A stretch of DNA of 64,000 bases from Pseudogymnoascus destructans (Eukaryota; Ascomycota; Leotiomycetes; Thelebolales; Thelebolaceae), in assembly GCF_001641265.1 (NCBI RefSeq), contig NW_020167521.1, positions 744,001 to 808,000 of the forward strand, written 5' to 3'. Positions within the stretch are counted from its first letter, which is position 1. Each line of letters opens with the position of its first letter. The notes under the pieces were generated by a model. That model saw only the letters and a list, made by a program, of their open reading frames with translations, did not search any database and was not told the DNA's origin. Below are positions 41,604 to 51,243 of the stretch, piece by piece. Made by a program: the position numbers and the translations under genes.

Positions 41604-44600
41604 CTATAACTCATCCTTATATGTTCCCTTCTCCTCCTTCTCCTCCTTAATCCTCACAGCTTCCAAAATCTCCTCCTCAGTTGGCATATCGAACTCCTTA
41701 GCCTCACCAGTTCCCTCCGCTGCCTCAGTAGAAGTGGACTTTGTCTTCTTCGACTTCTTCGTCTTCGAAGTCTTGGGCTTCTTGGTTTTCGAGGTCCTGC
41801 TGGTCGAAACCTTGGGTGGCTCGGGACCCTTCATGCCTTTCATGACCATTTCCATTCCTGCTTGGCTGATCTCGTTCGCCTTCTTGGCCATCTCCTTCAC
41901 GAGTAGAACGGGGTCGTCAGTGACCTTGAGTGCCTCCTGTTCGGCAAGCTTCTTTGTGAACCAATCGGACGTCGCCTTATGAAGAGACTCCAACACATCG
42001 AGATCCTCCTGCCTGAACGACGTAGGTGGCACGGCGGTTGTCAATGGGGCCTGGGAAGATTCAGTCTTAGTCTCAGCTTCGGCCGAAGTGTTATCTTCTT
42101 CAGTTCCATCAGTCTCAGTCGATGGCTCAGCTGTCGTCGATGATTCGGTTGAAGTCTCGGAGGGGGTTGGCCTTAATGCTACCGACGACATAAAGTCGGC
42201 CTGCTCGACAATCTTCTCCTTCACCAAGTTGATCACTGACTGAGCGCTCTCCAAAGACTCCTTGAGGTTCTTGACCTGCTCTGGGCGTTTTGACGCTTCG
42301 TCCTTGCGACGCTCAATTGGGTTGACAATTGCCTTCATTTCTCCCAGTTTGGCTTTCAGAACCTCACGGGTAGCTCCTGCACCTTCTTCGTACAACCAGT
42401 CGCTGATGGCCTCAGCGAGCTCACCCAGAGGCTTGCGCTCAGCTTCAGTTGATGCTCCAATGAAAGCATCGTCGGTCAACAGGTCACGAACGCGATAGGT
42501 GTAGCCCTCAAGTTGGTTGAGTGCCTCTTCCTGCTGTTTCCGCACGAGGTCCGAATCGTCGAAAGCAACTAGTCTCTCCTTCTTGTTGAACAGGACCTCT
42601 GTGGGTAATGCAGGGTACCCCTTCTTCACAAGCTCGAAGTCCAAAGGAATTGCAACTAAGCGCTTCTTAGGCTTAGCATCAGCGGTGGCCGAAGAGGCGG
42701 ATGCAGCTGACGATGTCGATGATTTTTTACCAGTAGAGGTTGTGGCAGAGCTCTCGGTGGACGTCTCGGCATCTGACACGATTTCTGCGTCTTCAAAAAT
42801 ATCCTGATCGCTCTTCTTGGCACCAAAGCCGAATAGGCCCTTAACACCATCTACGACGCCTCCTGCATTCGGATCTTCATCGACCTCGCACTGTGCGGTA
42901 GCCCCGGTAATTTCAACTTCGCCGTTAAAGACATTCAGGCGAACGCCAAACTTGGTAACGATGTCGGTGGCTTCACACCCGCGCTTCTCCTTCAGTTCTG
43001 TAACAGTTTCTGTGAGGTTCTTGGTTGCTAGCTTCACGAGTTCTCTCTCCCCCAAAAATGTACCTTCTCCGGCATGATCGATATGCTGATAGAAATGAAC
43101 ATCGAAGTCTTCCAAGTTCTGGAAAGAGACTACTTTCTCGGCGCCAAGCTGCGACTGGGGAGTATACAGGCGCTGCTTTTGGAGCTTGAGATTTATGTTC
43201 GTCCACTGCATGCTGACAGCGTATCCTGCAGCTTCGTATGTTCTGATGTCCTTTACACGGAAGCTGGGGCTAAGTCCGGCGCCCCTGAATGCGGCACCGA
43301 GAACGGCAGATTCATCTGAATTGACATTGCTTCTAAGCTTGTCGGACTTGCCAACTAAAAGCTCCAATTCCTTCTGGACGAACGGAGTGCGGGTAGCACC
43401 GCCGTGCAGAATGATAGAATCAATATCGGACAATTCGAGTTTGGCCCTTTCCAGAGCCATCTTAATAGTAGGTGCTACTCTATCAGCATGGTTGGAGGCA
43501 AGCTTCTCAAAATCGGTACGTGTCAGTTTGTATTTGAAGTCAACATCGTCATAAAGACCCTCGAAGCTTGTTTGGCTCTCTGCATTTGCGCTTAGAACTT
43601 GTCTCAGCTTCTCAGCTTGCTTCCATAACATTGCTGTGGCGCGGCCTTGGCGGTGTACAGACTCGGCCGAGATCGATGCGGCCTTTGCCTTCTTCGACTC
43701 AACAAACTGGGCCACAATGTCGTCCACGATTATGGCATTAAGGGCGTCACCACCAAGGGTCCTATCCCATCCAGCCCCAACAACTTGAACCTCCTGAATG
43801 GTTTTGTTGGATTTCCTCCCGTCCTTGATTGTTCGGCCCTGGAACTTGATAATTGTAGCTTTGGTCGAGCCGGCTCCCATGTCAAATACCAGATGGTGTT
43901 CTGGTTGCGCTCCGTCTGTGATGCTGGAGAAAGTGCGAGATGTTGCGTAATTGAGTCCAACAGCAAGGCCATCACTGATGAGCGACAATATCCGCAGGCC
44001 TGCCAAATCCGCGGCAAGTTCAATGGCTCTCTTCTCTTCCGTATCGAAATATGTTGGGACAGTAATAACTACATCCCTGATTGAGCTACCCTTGCCTGCC
44101 ATCTCCTCGGCGTTCCTCTTTATGCTTTGCAATTCCATTGCCAGTAGCTCTTCGACCATCCAAGGATCCTGCTTGGTTGTAAAGGCCTCGCTTCGGAATT
44201 CGCAAGTCCCTCTGGTCTTCTCTTCTTCGATAACCAGGGCTGGGTAGCGTGCAGAGTACTCGGCGACTCTAGGGTCGCTGACCAGCAGACCGAGAATGGC
44301 TTTGAGGTTTGGGTAGACGTCACCAGGGAATTTAGCCGACAATGCGTTCGCATCCGATCCGTAGAGTCGCTCGGGGTAAGAACCTTGCGGCGCATTTTTG
44401 ATAGGCTTGAAGGTGACCGCGGAGAGCTCCTTGCGTCGTGCGTCTTTCGTCAAGACGATGTCGAGAGGAATGCCGGGCTTAACCAGCGCAGCCTTGATGT
44501 ACTCAGTGCCGAAGTCGATGCCAACGACCGCATTTGCGGCCAATGCGGTAGAGGCAAAAATCCAAAACAGACATAATATCGCAGAGAGATTCGAAAAGGC

Positions 44601-44633
44601 CATGCCGGAGGACCGCCGCGAGGCTAACGGCAT
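41604..44633 (-). CDS. LHS1: ER lumenal Hsp70 family chaperone Lhs1 (GRP170-like)
   Basis: Single exon, 1009 residues from ATG 44633 (the frame is open further upstream but without ATG). A signal peptide is visible at MAFSNLSAILCLFWIFASTA. The nucleotide-binding domain has phosphate-1 VVGIDFGTEYIKAALV, connect-1 VVITVPTYFDTEEKRAIELA, phosphate-2 LVFDMGAGSTKATI and adenosine ILHGGATRTPFV motifs. The long C-terminal part has an acidic, Ser/Thr-rich loop and a helical lid, as in Hsp110/GRP170 proteins. The last residues are KDEL, an ER retrieval signal. Lhs1 acts as nucleotide exchange factor for the ER Hsp70 Kar2/BiP and supports protein import and folding. A Lys/Thr/Ser repeat (SRTSKTKKPKTSKTKKSKK) near the end is unusual. 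Confidence 0.95.
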   Translation of the reverse strand: MPLASRRSSGMAFSNLSAILCLFWIFASTALAANAVVGIDFGTEYIKAALVKPGIPLDIVLTKDARRKELSAVTFKPIKNAPQGSYPERLYGSDANALSAKFPGDVYPNLKAILGLLVSDPRVAEYSARYPALVIEEEKTRGTCEFRSEAFTTKQDPWMVEELLAMELQSIKRNAEEMAGKGSSIRDVVITVPTYFDTEEKRAIELAADLAGLRILSLISDGLAVGLNYATSRTFSSITDGAQPEHHLVFDMGAGSTKATIIKFQGRTIKDGRKSNKTIQEVQVVGAGWDRTLGGDALNAIIVDDIVAQFVESKKAKAASISAESVHRQGRATAMLWKQAEKLRQVLSANAESQTSFEGLYDDVDFKYKLTRTDFEKLASNHADRVAPTIKMALERAKLELSDIDSIILHGGATRTPFVQKELELLVGKSDKLRSNVNSDESAVLGAAFRGAGLSPSFRVKDIRTYEAAGYAVSMQWTNINLKLQKQRLYTPQSQLGAEKVVSFQNLEDFDVHFYQHIDHAGEGTFLGERELVKLATKNLTETVTELKEKRGCEATDIVTKFGVRLNVFNGEVEITGATAQCEVDEDPNAGGVVDGVKGLFGFGAKKSDQDIFEDAEIVSDAETSTESSATTSTGKKSSTSSAASASSATADAKPKKRLVAIPLDFELVKKGYPALPTEVLFNKKERLVAFDDSDLVRKQQEEALNQLEGYTYRVRDLLTDDAFIGASTEAERKPLGELAEAISDWLYEEGAGATREVLKAKLGEMKAIVNPIERRKDEASKRPEQVKNLKESLESAQSVINLVKEKIVEQADFMSSVALRPTPSETSTESSTTAEPSTETDGTEEDNTSAEAETKTESSQAPLTTAVPPTSFRQEDLDVLESLHKATSDWFTKKLAEQEALKVTDDPVLLVKEMAKKANEISQAGMEMVMKGMKGPEPPKVSTSRTSKTKKPKTSKTKKSKKTKSTSTEAAEGTGEAKEFDMPTEEEILEAVRIKEEKEEKGTYKDEL

Positions 44634-45244
44634 GATTGTTGGAGGGGGTGTTGGCAAACTGGTGGGTGAGTGAAGCTGCCGTGGCAATGACGGGGCGGTG
44701 TATATGTAGGTTTTTGCCAGCTATGACATGTGGTCTTTCGACAACTGGCTTCTAACAGTTTTATTCGGTGTTTAATAGTAGACTAGCTCACGGGATATGT
44801 ATCCTCGTTGAGGAAATAAAGTCTATAAAGAGGACACTTTGTCATTTTGTCACCTTTGGGGGTTGGCGTTTGGTAAATTTATGTAAGCGACACAGCGGTA
44901 GCCTTGCATTGATCGGCCCCGCCACCCTCCGGCGCGTAACTTGGCTAGTGAGGCTGGTTATTTCTCAGCGAGTCTCATATAAAACGCTCTGCGGAGTATG
45001 TGCCGCAGAGCGTTCTAGTTTAGTCGATGTCTGATAAATTGGAAGGCTGAAAGGTATGGCCTGGTACACTTCTTGAATATACTGTTACTGTCCCCGACTG
45101 TCATTTACTTGGATCTTCACCTAGAACTATTAATTTTGGGTGATTGGACTTTCAGCCATCGGCTCTCTCTGCCCTTCGATAAACAGAGACCCCAAGACAC
45201 ACTCATCGCCATATACCCTCATCTATTGGCAGATAGCTCTCAGA
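44634..45244. other. divergent promoter region LHS1 / GNAT gene
   Basis: 611 bp between two divergent starts. Contains a perfect 12-bp inverted repeat (44983-45014). No coding signal. Confidence 0.5.
44983..45014. repeat. perfect 12-bp inverted repeat with 8-base loop
   Basis: aacgctctgcgg, then agtatgtg, then the exact reverse complement. It lies in the shared upstream region of LHS1 and the acetyltransferase gene. It could be a dyad binding site or an RNA hairpin. Confidence 0.85.
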
Positions 45245-45973
45245 ATGTCGTCGTCGGACATTCAAATCACACTCCAGCGGCCACTAAACCTGGACAAGTA
45301 CGACCGCAGCGTGCCAGCTGCTCACCAAGCACACAATATCCCCAAGTCCTTCCTCGACTGCATGGCAGTGAGAGAAGAGGTATTCGTCAAAGGGCAAAAT
45401 ATTCCGCTCCTTCTGGAAGGCGATTCTGACGATTGCCGTTCTTATCACTGGGTTGCCTATGCATCTGCCGACGATGGTACTCGCTTTCGAGTCGGGAATC
45501 TTCGCCTGGTTCCATTCCCACACGAGGCCCATCCACTACCTGGATCATCCTTCGACCTGCCAGAAAATGTCACCGGAAACGAGCTGATAGCGGAGCCGAA
45601 GCCATGGATTGTTGACAGAGCAACGACTTTCCATGATGGAAGGGAAGCTTACGTCAAGCTTGGACGGGTGGCTGTCATCGAGGAATATAGAGGAAAAGGT
45701 ATCGCTGGTCAGCTTGTTAGGTCTGCCATTGCCTGGACCAAGGAGAACCCAACGGCCTTTGACGTATCTGGAGCCGTAGATGAATCCGGCGCGGAATTGA
45801 CAGAAGCCATGACGGCTTGGAAGGGCTTGATCTGCATACATGCACAAGAGTATGTTGCAAAGATATGGGCGAAGTGGGGGTTCAAGGAGGACGAGAAGAT
45901 GGGAAGGTGGACAGAAGCTGGGATTCCTCATGTTGGCATGTTCATGCGTGTCGATTTGCCATCGGCACCATAG
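45245..45973 (+). CDS. GNAT family N-acetyltransferase
   Basis: Single exon, 242 residues, starting at the first in-frame ATG (MSSSDIQITLQRP). The GNAT fold is indicated by the N-terminal SFLDCMAVREEVFVKGQNIP (the beta1-alpha1 region), the FRVGNLRLVPFP strand, and the acetyl-CoA binding motif A, VAVIEEYRGKGIAGQLVRSA, with the R-G-K-G-I-A loop. C-terminal KIWAKWGFKEDEKMGRWTEA and GIPHVGMFM fit motif B. Proteins of this type acetylate small amines or proteins using acetyl-CoA; the substrate cannot be told here. Resembles fungal ElaA/glucosamine-phosphate-type acetyltransferases in layout. Confidence 0.88.
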   Translation: MSSSDIQITLQRPLNLDKYDRSVPAAHQAHNIPKSFLDCMAVREEVFVKGQNIPLLLEGDSDDCRSYHWVAYASADDGTRFRVGNLRLVPFPHEAHPLPGSSFDLPENVTGNELIAEPKPWIVDRATTFHDGREAYVKLGRVAVIEEYRGKGIAGQLVRSAIAWTKENPTAFDVSGAVDESGAELTEAMTAWKGLICIHAQEYVAKIWAKWGFKEDEKMGRWTEAGIPHVGMFMRVDLPSAP

Positions 45974-47035
45974 GAATCGTCACATGAGGGGTGGCCTGCA
46001 ACGTTCTAACATGAAAATAGATAAGAGTACATACGATTATGGGAAGGTGGCATCAGGGTGACTAGAGATATTTAATAGAATCATGTTACCTCTTTTCTTG
46101 GCCATTCATAAATCGTGCACATTTTAATACCTTCAGGTGTTGAGCGGAGAAAGGTTGATGCTGGTCGGTTGCCTGGCTGGTTGCCTGGATGCGATACAAT
46201 CCAAGACTAAGCGTACAAATATAAACCCCCCACTTTTATCACGGTATATATCCAGGATATAAAGAACACTCTCTTTCTCTCGGGGTACTGTCTATGATCA
46301 TGAAACCCTTGGTTTACGTGCTGGTCCAGAGATGAGTTCGCCCTTTTCCGAATTTTGTCCGAGTTCGTTGGCTTCGGCCAACTAAGGCATATTTCAAAAC
46401 TTACCGTCTGCATTGATAGAGTAACGCTAAATTCATCATAATGGTAGAACAGGTCCAAGATAATGCAATTAGCGCTTGGCCATTTACCATTCACAGGTTA
46501 TTGTGGGCTGAACCTTCCTCATGGTCAAACATTTCTCACATCAAAGACTGCTTCTTGTTTCTCTCTCAAACAGGCTCACCATTTCAACGACGCACCTAGT
46601 ATTCTCATTACCTGCAGGACACATCTTTGTTACAAACTGCCTGACCCCGTTTATTCACTCTCAAGAAACAGTGCTCACTACAATCAAAGATTCCAAGCTA
46701 TGCTCCGCTCCGTCCAACTCGAGCCATGTCTCGGGTTCACTTTACATACACCCCATACGTCGCCATGGCCTTTAACATGCTCTCTCTGGCAGCCACCATC
46801 CTTGGCGGCATCTACGGCTGGCACGCAACTTTCTTCATCGTCGCCTTATTTGGGCAGCATCTGCATCACCTCGGTTTCGTCCACCCACGCGCTAGGTCAG
46901 GTTGCCGCATGTGTTGCAACTCTTTTGATATGGTCACAATTTCTATATCGCCTGCGCGCCTACCTCACACCGCCTCCTTCTCGTTCACAATGCCGAATTC
47001 ACCTCGTTAAACGCCCATCTCCTCCACCCCAAAAG
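45974..47035. other. unresolved interval upstream of the membrane protein
   Basis: No feature is secure in about 1.1 kb. A frame at 46726-47010 encodes hydrophobic segments (VAMAFNMLSLAATILGGIYG, ATFFIVALF) and could be an N-terminal exon of the gene that ends at 47582. No donor/acceptor pair that joins the two frames could be fixed by eye. Confidence 0.35.
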
Positions 47036-47582
47036 ATGTCGACTCCCTACTACCAGCTCCAACGGCCTCTTGTCTGCCACCATCGCACCTGCTGGGCCGC
47101 CGCCGCAGCATTTTCAACTCGCGAGAAAAAAGGCCTTGATGGCCTCACGCCTTTCATGCGCGAGCAGTGGGCGCTCGCTGCCCCGGGGATCCCACAGCCG
47201 GATATGGAAGAAATCTTGTCTACACTCACCGTCACACCCGAACATCACTTCGAGCGCTTCGTCAGCTGGGCCAAGGAGAGCTGGGAGAGTCTGCCTCGGA
47301 AAGCGGAGCTGGTTATTTCAGCGTTGGTGCTTGTCCTGGCCGTCAGGCCCGCGAAGACCGTCGTAAAATTCCTAAGTCATGTGGAATGGACGAGGCTATA
47401 CGTGGTCGTTGGGATGCTAGTCTTGGTGTGGTTTTGCGGCGGTGGGACGGTGGAGAGGGCGCCGGCGCCGAGGTACGAGACTGTGGTCTCGTACTATCTA
47501 GTTCCCGAAATCAAGGGATGGAGTAAGTTTCATTCCTATGGAAATTATTATGGTCGGATATTAACGGTGTATAGGTCGTTAA
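47036..47582 (+). CDS. hypothetical membrane protein (5' end unresolved)
   Basis: From ATG 47036 the frame runs to 47522, then a 52-nt intron (gtaagt ... tattaacggtgtatag), and ends two codons later at 47582; about 164 residues. Visible: GLDGLTPFMREQWALAAPGI, a helical HHFERFVSWAKESWESLPRK, then two membrane segments (AELVISALVLVLAVRPA and LYVVVGMLVLVWFCGGG). The frame is open upstream to 46463, so the true start may be earlier or in another exon. I do not recognise the family. The strong intron supports it as a gene. Confidence 0.45.
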
Positions 47583-47617
47583 TAGCAGGCTGGCCTGCTA
47601 CGTTCGCCCAGAAATGA

Positions 47618-47947
47618 AGCTCGGCGGCGTCTCAGTGGTCATGAACGAGGAGGACAAATAGGCGGGCCTTTTCCCGCATATGTTCGCATGCATCTATCAT
47701 CTAATCGAAGGGTCATAGGATTTAACGTTAGAGGGATGCCCTAGGTGGCCGGTTAGTTCGAATCGTCAAATTCGCAGGGTTGAACACAGGATCGATGAAT
47801 GGAAGTTAGCCTGAGATATTGCACAAATACAAGGAGGTTTGCACGCATCAAGATAATATAAGATGGAAAAATTAATCGTATGTGTACACGTATACCGAAG
47901 TAAACCCTAGGAATCAGTACATGGCAACCCCCAAATGTCTAAACCGC
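47618..47947. other. convergent intergenic region
   Basis: 330 bp between two convergent 3' ends. No coding signal or repeat. Confidence 0.45.
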
Positions 47948-49446
47948 TCAGATGCCCAAAGAAAACTCAACGCCGACATCAATGTCGCGTGCTGCTTCAT
48001 GTTAGCTATATTTATGGAAGGGGGCGGGAGGGGTTGACATACCCATCTTTACAACCTTCGAGAACTGGACGGACTTCTCGGCCGCGTTCTGGAGATCATC
48101 GATAGAGAAGATCTTCAGTCCGGACTCGTTGATCAAAGCCTGCGCAGCCTCCATGTTTGTGCCCTGTAACCTGGCAATAATTGGGATGCGGAGGTCCATG
48201 CTCTCAGCAGTGCTGATGAGGCCCTTGGCAATGGCATCGCATCTGACAATACCACCGAAGATGTTGACGAAGATAGCAGAGACCTTGGGGTCGCTGGTGA
48301 TGAGAGTGAAGGCCTCCTTGATGGCGGCAGGGGTGGCACCACCACCAACGTCAAGAAAGTTGGCTGGCTCACCACCGTTAAGCTTGATGATGTCCATGGT
48401 GGCCATGGCAAGACCGGCACCGTTGACAAGGCATCCGATGTCACCGCCAAGCTTGATGAAGTTCAATCCAGACTCAGCAGCACGGACCTCGTCAGCGTCC
48501 TCCTGAGTGGTATCGCGCCAGTTGAAGATTTCCTTTTGGCGGAACTCGGCGTTGTCATCAAATCCGAGCTTGGCATCCATGGCAAGAACCTGGTGGTCGC
48601 TGGTCTCGGAAAGGGGGTTGATCTCGATCTGGGTGGCATCCTTATCCATGAAGACCTTGTAGAGCTTCTGGATAGTATCCCTCGCCTCCTCAACACACTG
48701 CTCGCTGAACCCAACGTCCACGGCGATCTTGCGTGCGATCTCGTCAGTGACACCGGTGTGGATGTCAATGTGTGTGGTGGTGATGGCCTCTGGGGTCTCC
48801 TTGGCAACAGTCTCGATATCCATGCCTCCCTGCGACGAGGATACGATGACTGGGCCTTGCGAGGCTCTGTCCATAAGGATAGCCAGGTAGAACTCACGGC
48901 GAGCGAACTTGCGCTCGCAGATGTATACCGAGTTGCACATACGGCCCTGTGCACCAGTCTGCTTTGTAACCAGCTTGTGTCCGATCATCTGATCCGCGAA
49001 CATCTTGGCCTCGGTGGGAGAGTAGATGACGCGAACACCGCCCTTCAGGCCGTTGTCAAAGGTGCCCTTTCCACGGCCACCAGCGAGGACTTGTGCCTTG
49101 ATGACCATGTCGTCGCCGCCAATCTTCTTCGCGATAGCTTCGGCCTCTGCGGCATTTTTGGCGACAGATCCTTGAGGGACACCGATGCCGTACTACGGCC
49201 ATTAGCATCCGTTGATTCAAATACGCGGTTCGGGGCAATGCATACTTGTCTGAGGAGGTCTGCGGAGAGGTATTCATGAATGCTCAGGGCTCTCGTTTGT
49301 TGCGAGGCTCCAATTGCTCTGTAAGGAGTTGGGAACTGAAATTTGGGTCAATTACGTGTAAACACGACAGAATAGGTGCGAGAGATTCGTACTTTGGCAG
49401 CCTTGATGGCCGAGGCCAATGGCCCTCTGCGAGCGATTCTGAACAT
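47948..49446 (-). CDS. LSC2: succinyl-CoA ligase (ADP-forming) beta subunit, mitochondrial
   Basis: Four exons: 49393-49446, 49246-49335, 48043-49192 and 47948-47991; phases agree and give 445 residues. The enzyme interconverts succinyl-CoA and succinate with ADP phosphorylation in the TCA cycle. The N-terminus MFRIARRGPLASAIKAAK is a basic, acid-free mitochondrial presequence, followed by RALSIHEYLSADLLRQYGIG. ATP-grasp signatures include IKAQVLAGGRGKGTFDNGLK and IEINPLSET, and the ligase domain has FLDVGGGATPAAIKEAF and VFVNIFGGIVRCDAIA-like IFVNIFGGIVRCD. The last exon is only 44 nt and supplies ARDIDVGVEFSLGI, which a plain open-frame reading misses. Confidence 0.96.
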
Positions 49447-49700
49447 ATTGACAAACGGTATACTCAACGTTGCCAAATTAAGAAATGGGAGGCTTAGAGC
49501 ATCAATATATTCTTTCGCATGTACAGTTTGGGGACCACAGCTTCCTGTAACGCTAGCGCTCCCGAATAGCCAGCTACCAGTCACCATCCGAGGCGGAACT
49601 GTGTGAGATCACGTGATGATAGGGAATAATTGACGCCAATCCGATCCCAAAATCATAAAATCTGGGGTTCAAAATATTTACAATTCTCACATTGGCAAAG

Positions 49701-50564
49701 ATGGCGTCCAACAATCGTGAAAAGCTCCCAGTAGCTGAAAACCTGGAGGCTATCCAGGCGCGCATTGATTTAGCTATTGCGAAGCAGGATGCAATGGTCA
49801 AGAGCTGGGTAGACAAGTTCGACACGAGCAAATGTGCCCCATCGAAGACGAAGGAAGAGATCGAGGCCTGGGATGCGGAGCTTTTCAACCCAATGCCTTC
49901 CAACTTGGGACTCGGCGCCCCAATTCCCAAGGAATACCTAAATGGCGACATAAACCGGAAAGACATCAGCGGCAATAGCAAACTGCGAAGCCTCATGATG
50001 GGGAAAAAAGCTGGTCTGCAAGCCGCCAAACTGCGCGATGCGGAAGAAAAAGCTAGCAGTATGAAGCGTGGGCTGAAGGAAGATACAAGTGATGACGAGG
50101 AAGGCCGGTCCAATCTAGGGAGGTCGAAGAAGGCCAAACGCGAGGTTGCGAAGGCAGCTGCTCTCAAAACTACGGCGTTCAAAGCTGTGAAACAGACGAA
50201 GCCGCTTCCGCTCCAGCAAAAAGCTCAGTCTGCTGGCGAGAGCGACGACGAGGATAGTCGCGCTACTTCCCAAGCACCACAAACCGACTCTAACCCCAAG
50301 GTCACAAAGCACACAGAAACGACTTCCTCGATCACGTCCACCTCCGAACCTCCAAATATACCGGCTGTCGCCAAGAAGAAGCTTTCAATGAAAGCAGATA
50401 CTCCAGCTACGGCCGCTATAAACCCTCTACTATCCGCTGAGGCCGAGGCGAGAAGAGAGAAGAATCGCATGAAAAAGGCGAAACAGAAGCAGAGGAAGCG
50501 GAAAGAGAGGGAACAAGCACTGGCAGGAGCAGGTTCTGCCAAGGATGCTGCTAAAGAAGAATAA
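49701..50564 (+). CDS. lysine-rich conserved fungal protein (DUF3245-like)
   Basis: Single exon, 287 residues from ATG 49701. The N-terminal 110 residues are the conserved part: LEAIQARIDLAIAKQDAMVK, SWVDKFDTSKCAPSKTKEEI, then AELFNPMPSNLGLGAPIPKE and KLRSLMMGKK. This resembles a fungal family I recall as DUF3245. The rest is disordered and basic, with acidic DTSDDEEGR and ESDDEDS patches and a C-terminal KNRMKKAKQKQRKRKEREQA helix that suggests nuclear or nucleolar location. Function unknown. It starts 254 bp from the divergent LSC2 start. Confidence 0.75.
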   Translation: MASNNREKLPVAENLEAIQARIDLAIAKQDAMVKSWVDKFDTSKCAPSKTKEEIEAWDAELFNPMPSNLGLGAPIPKEYLNGDINRKDISGNSKLRSLMMGKKAGLQAAKLRDAEEKASSMKRGLKEDTSDDEEGRSNLGRSKKAKREVAKAAALKTTAFKAVKQTKPLPLQQKAQSAGESDDEDSRATSQAPQTDSNPKVTKHTETTSSITSTSEPPNIPAVAKKKLSMKADTPATAAINPLLSAEAEARREKNRMKKAKQKQRKRKEREQALAGAGSAKDAAKEE

Positions 50565-51243
50565 CTTCCTGGCTTGGAGATAGGCTGGGTGGGCTGGGCC
50601 AAGCTTTGCCAGACTGTTTGAAGAGATACTAGGCAAGCTGAATCAAGCTTTGCCAGACTATTTGGAGATATTCTGGGCGAGCTGAACCAAGCTTTGCCCA
50701 ACTGTTTAGAGGGATACGGCATATCTCAGTTCGAGAATAGGACTGTTCCAACGTATCATTACAATTGGAGCTTGGATAGTCCTGGCAATCGAGGGGAGTG
50801 TAAAGAATAGCACATAGCACTTATAGACAAACATCGTTAAACGTTATCCAACCCACAGAAATCTGATTTAAGCTTGCTTATTCAGGGATAACAGACAATG
50901 TGCCAATTATATCTCACCCACTGATTGTATACTAACTTCCCAGGCTACACTATCATTCACAATAATAATAATCTGACTCATGAGTATTTTTTTCTCTCAT
51001 CCTGCTAAATGGGGTTATCAAAATGATTTCGTGTATCAACAAAAAAAAACGATGCAATCCAGATAATCCAATACCCAAGCCACACACACAAAAAAACGAT
51101 TTCCAATATGTACCTCCCGGGTAAGTGATGCGGGGGCAGGCGGTGATATTGAGACACCACACCTGCCCAATGTAAACAAAATGTATTGACTGTGCAAGGC
51201 TACCCGTGGTTACGCGCAGCGCAGACAGACGGCATAAGAAATA
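50565..51243. other. convergent intergenic region
   Basis: 679 bp between the lysine-rich gene and the HSF-type gene stop. Apart from the 44-bp repeats it is AT-rich, with poly-A near 51030-51090. No coding signal. Confidence 0.5.
50594..50715. repeat. three copies of a 44-bp tandem repeat
   Basis: The core caagctttgccagactgttt recurs at 44-base spacing (aagctttgcc at 50601, 50645 and 50689), with variants agactattt and aactgttt. It starts about 30 bases after the stop of the preceding gene, so it lies in the 3' UTR or flank. Confidence 0.85.

Noticed and set aside
47750..47790. ttagttcgaatcgtcaaattcg resembling a tRNA T-arm
   Set aside because: No acceptor, D or anticodon arms can be folded around it.
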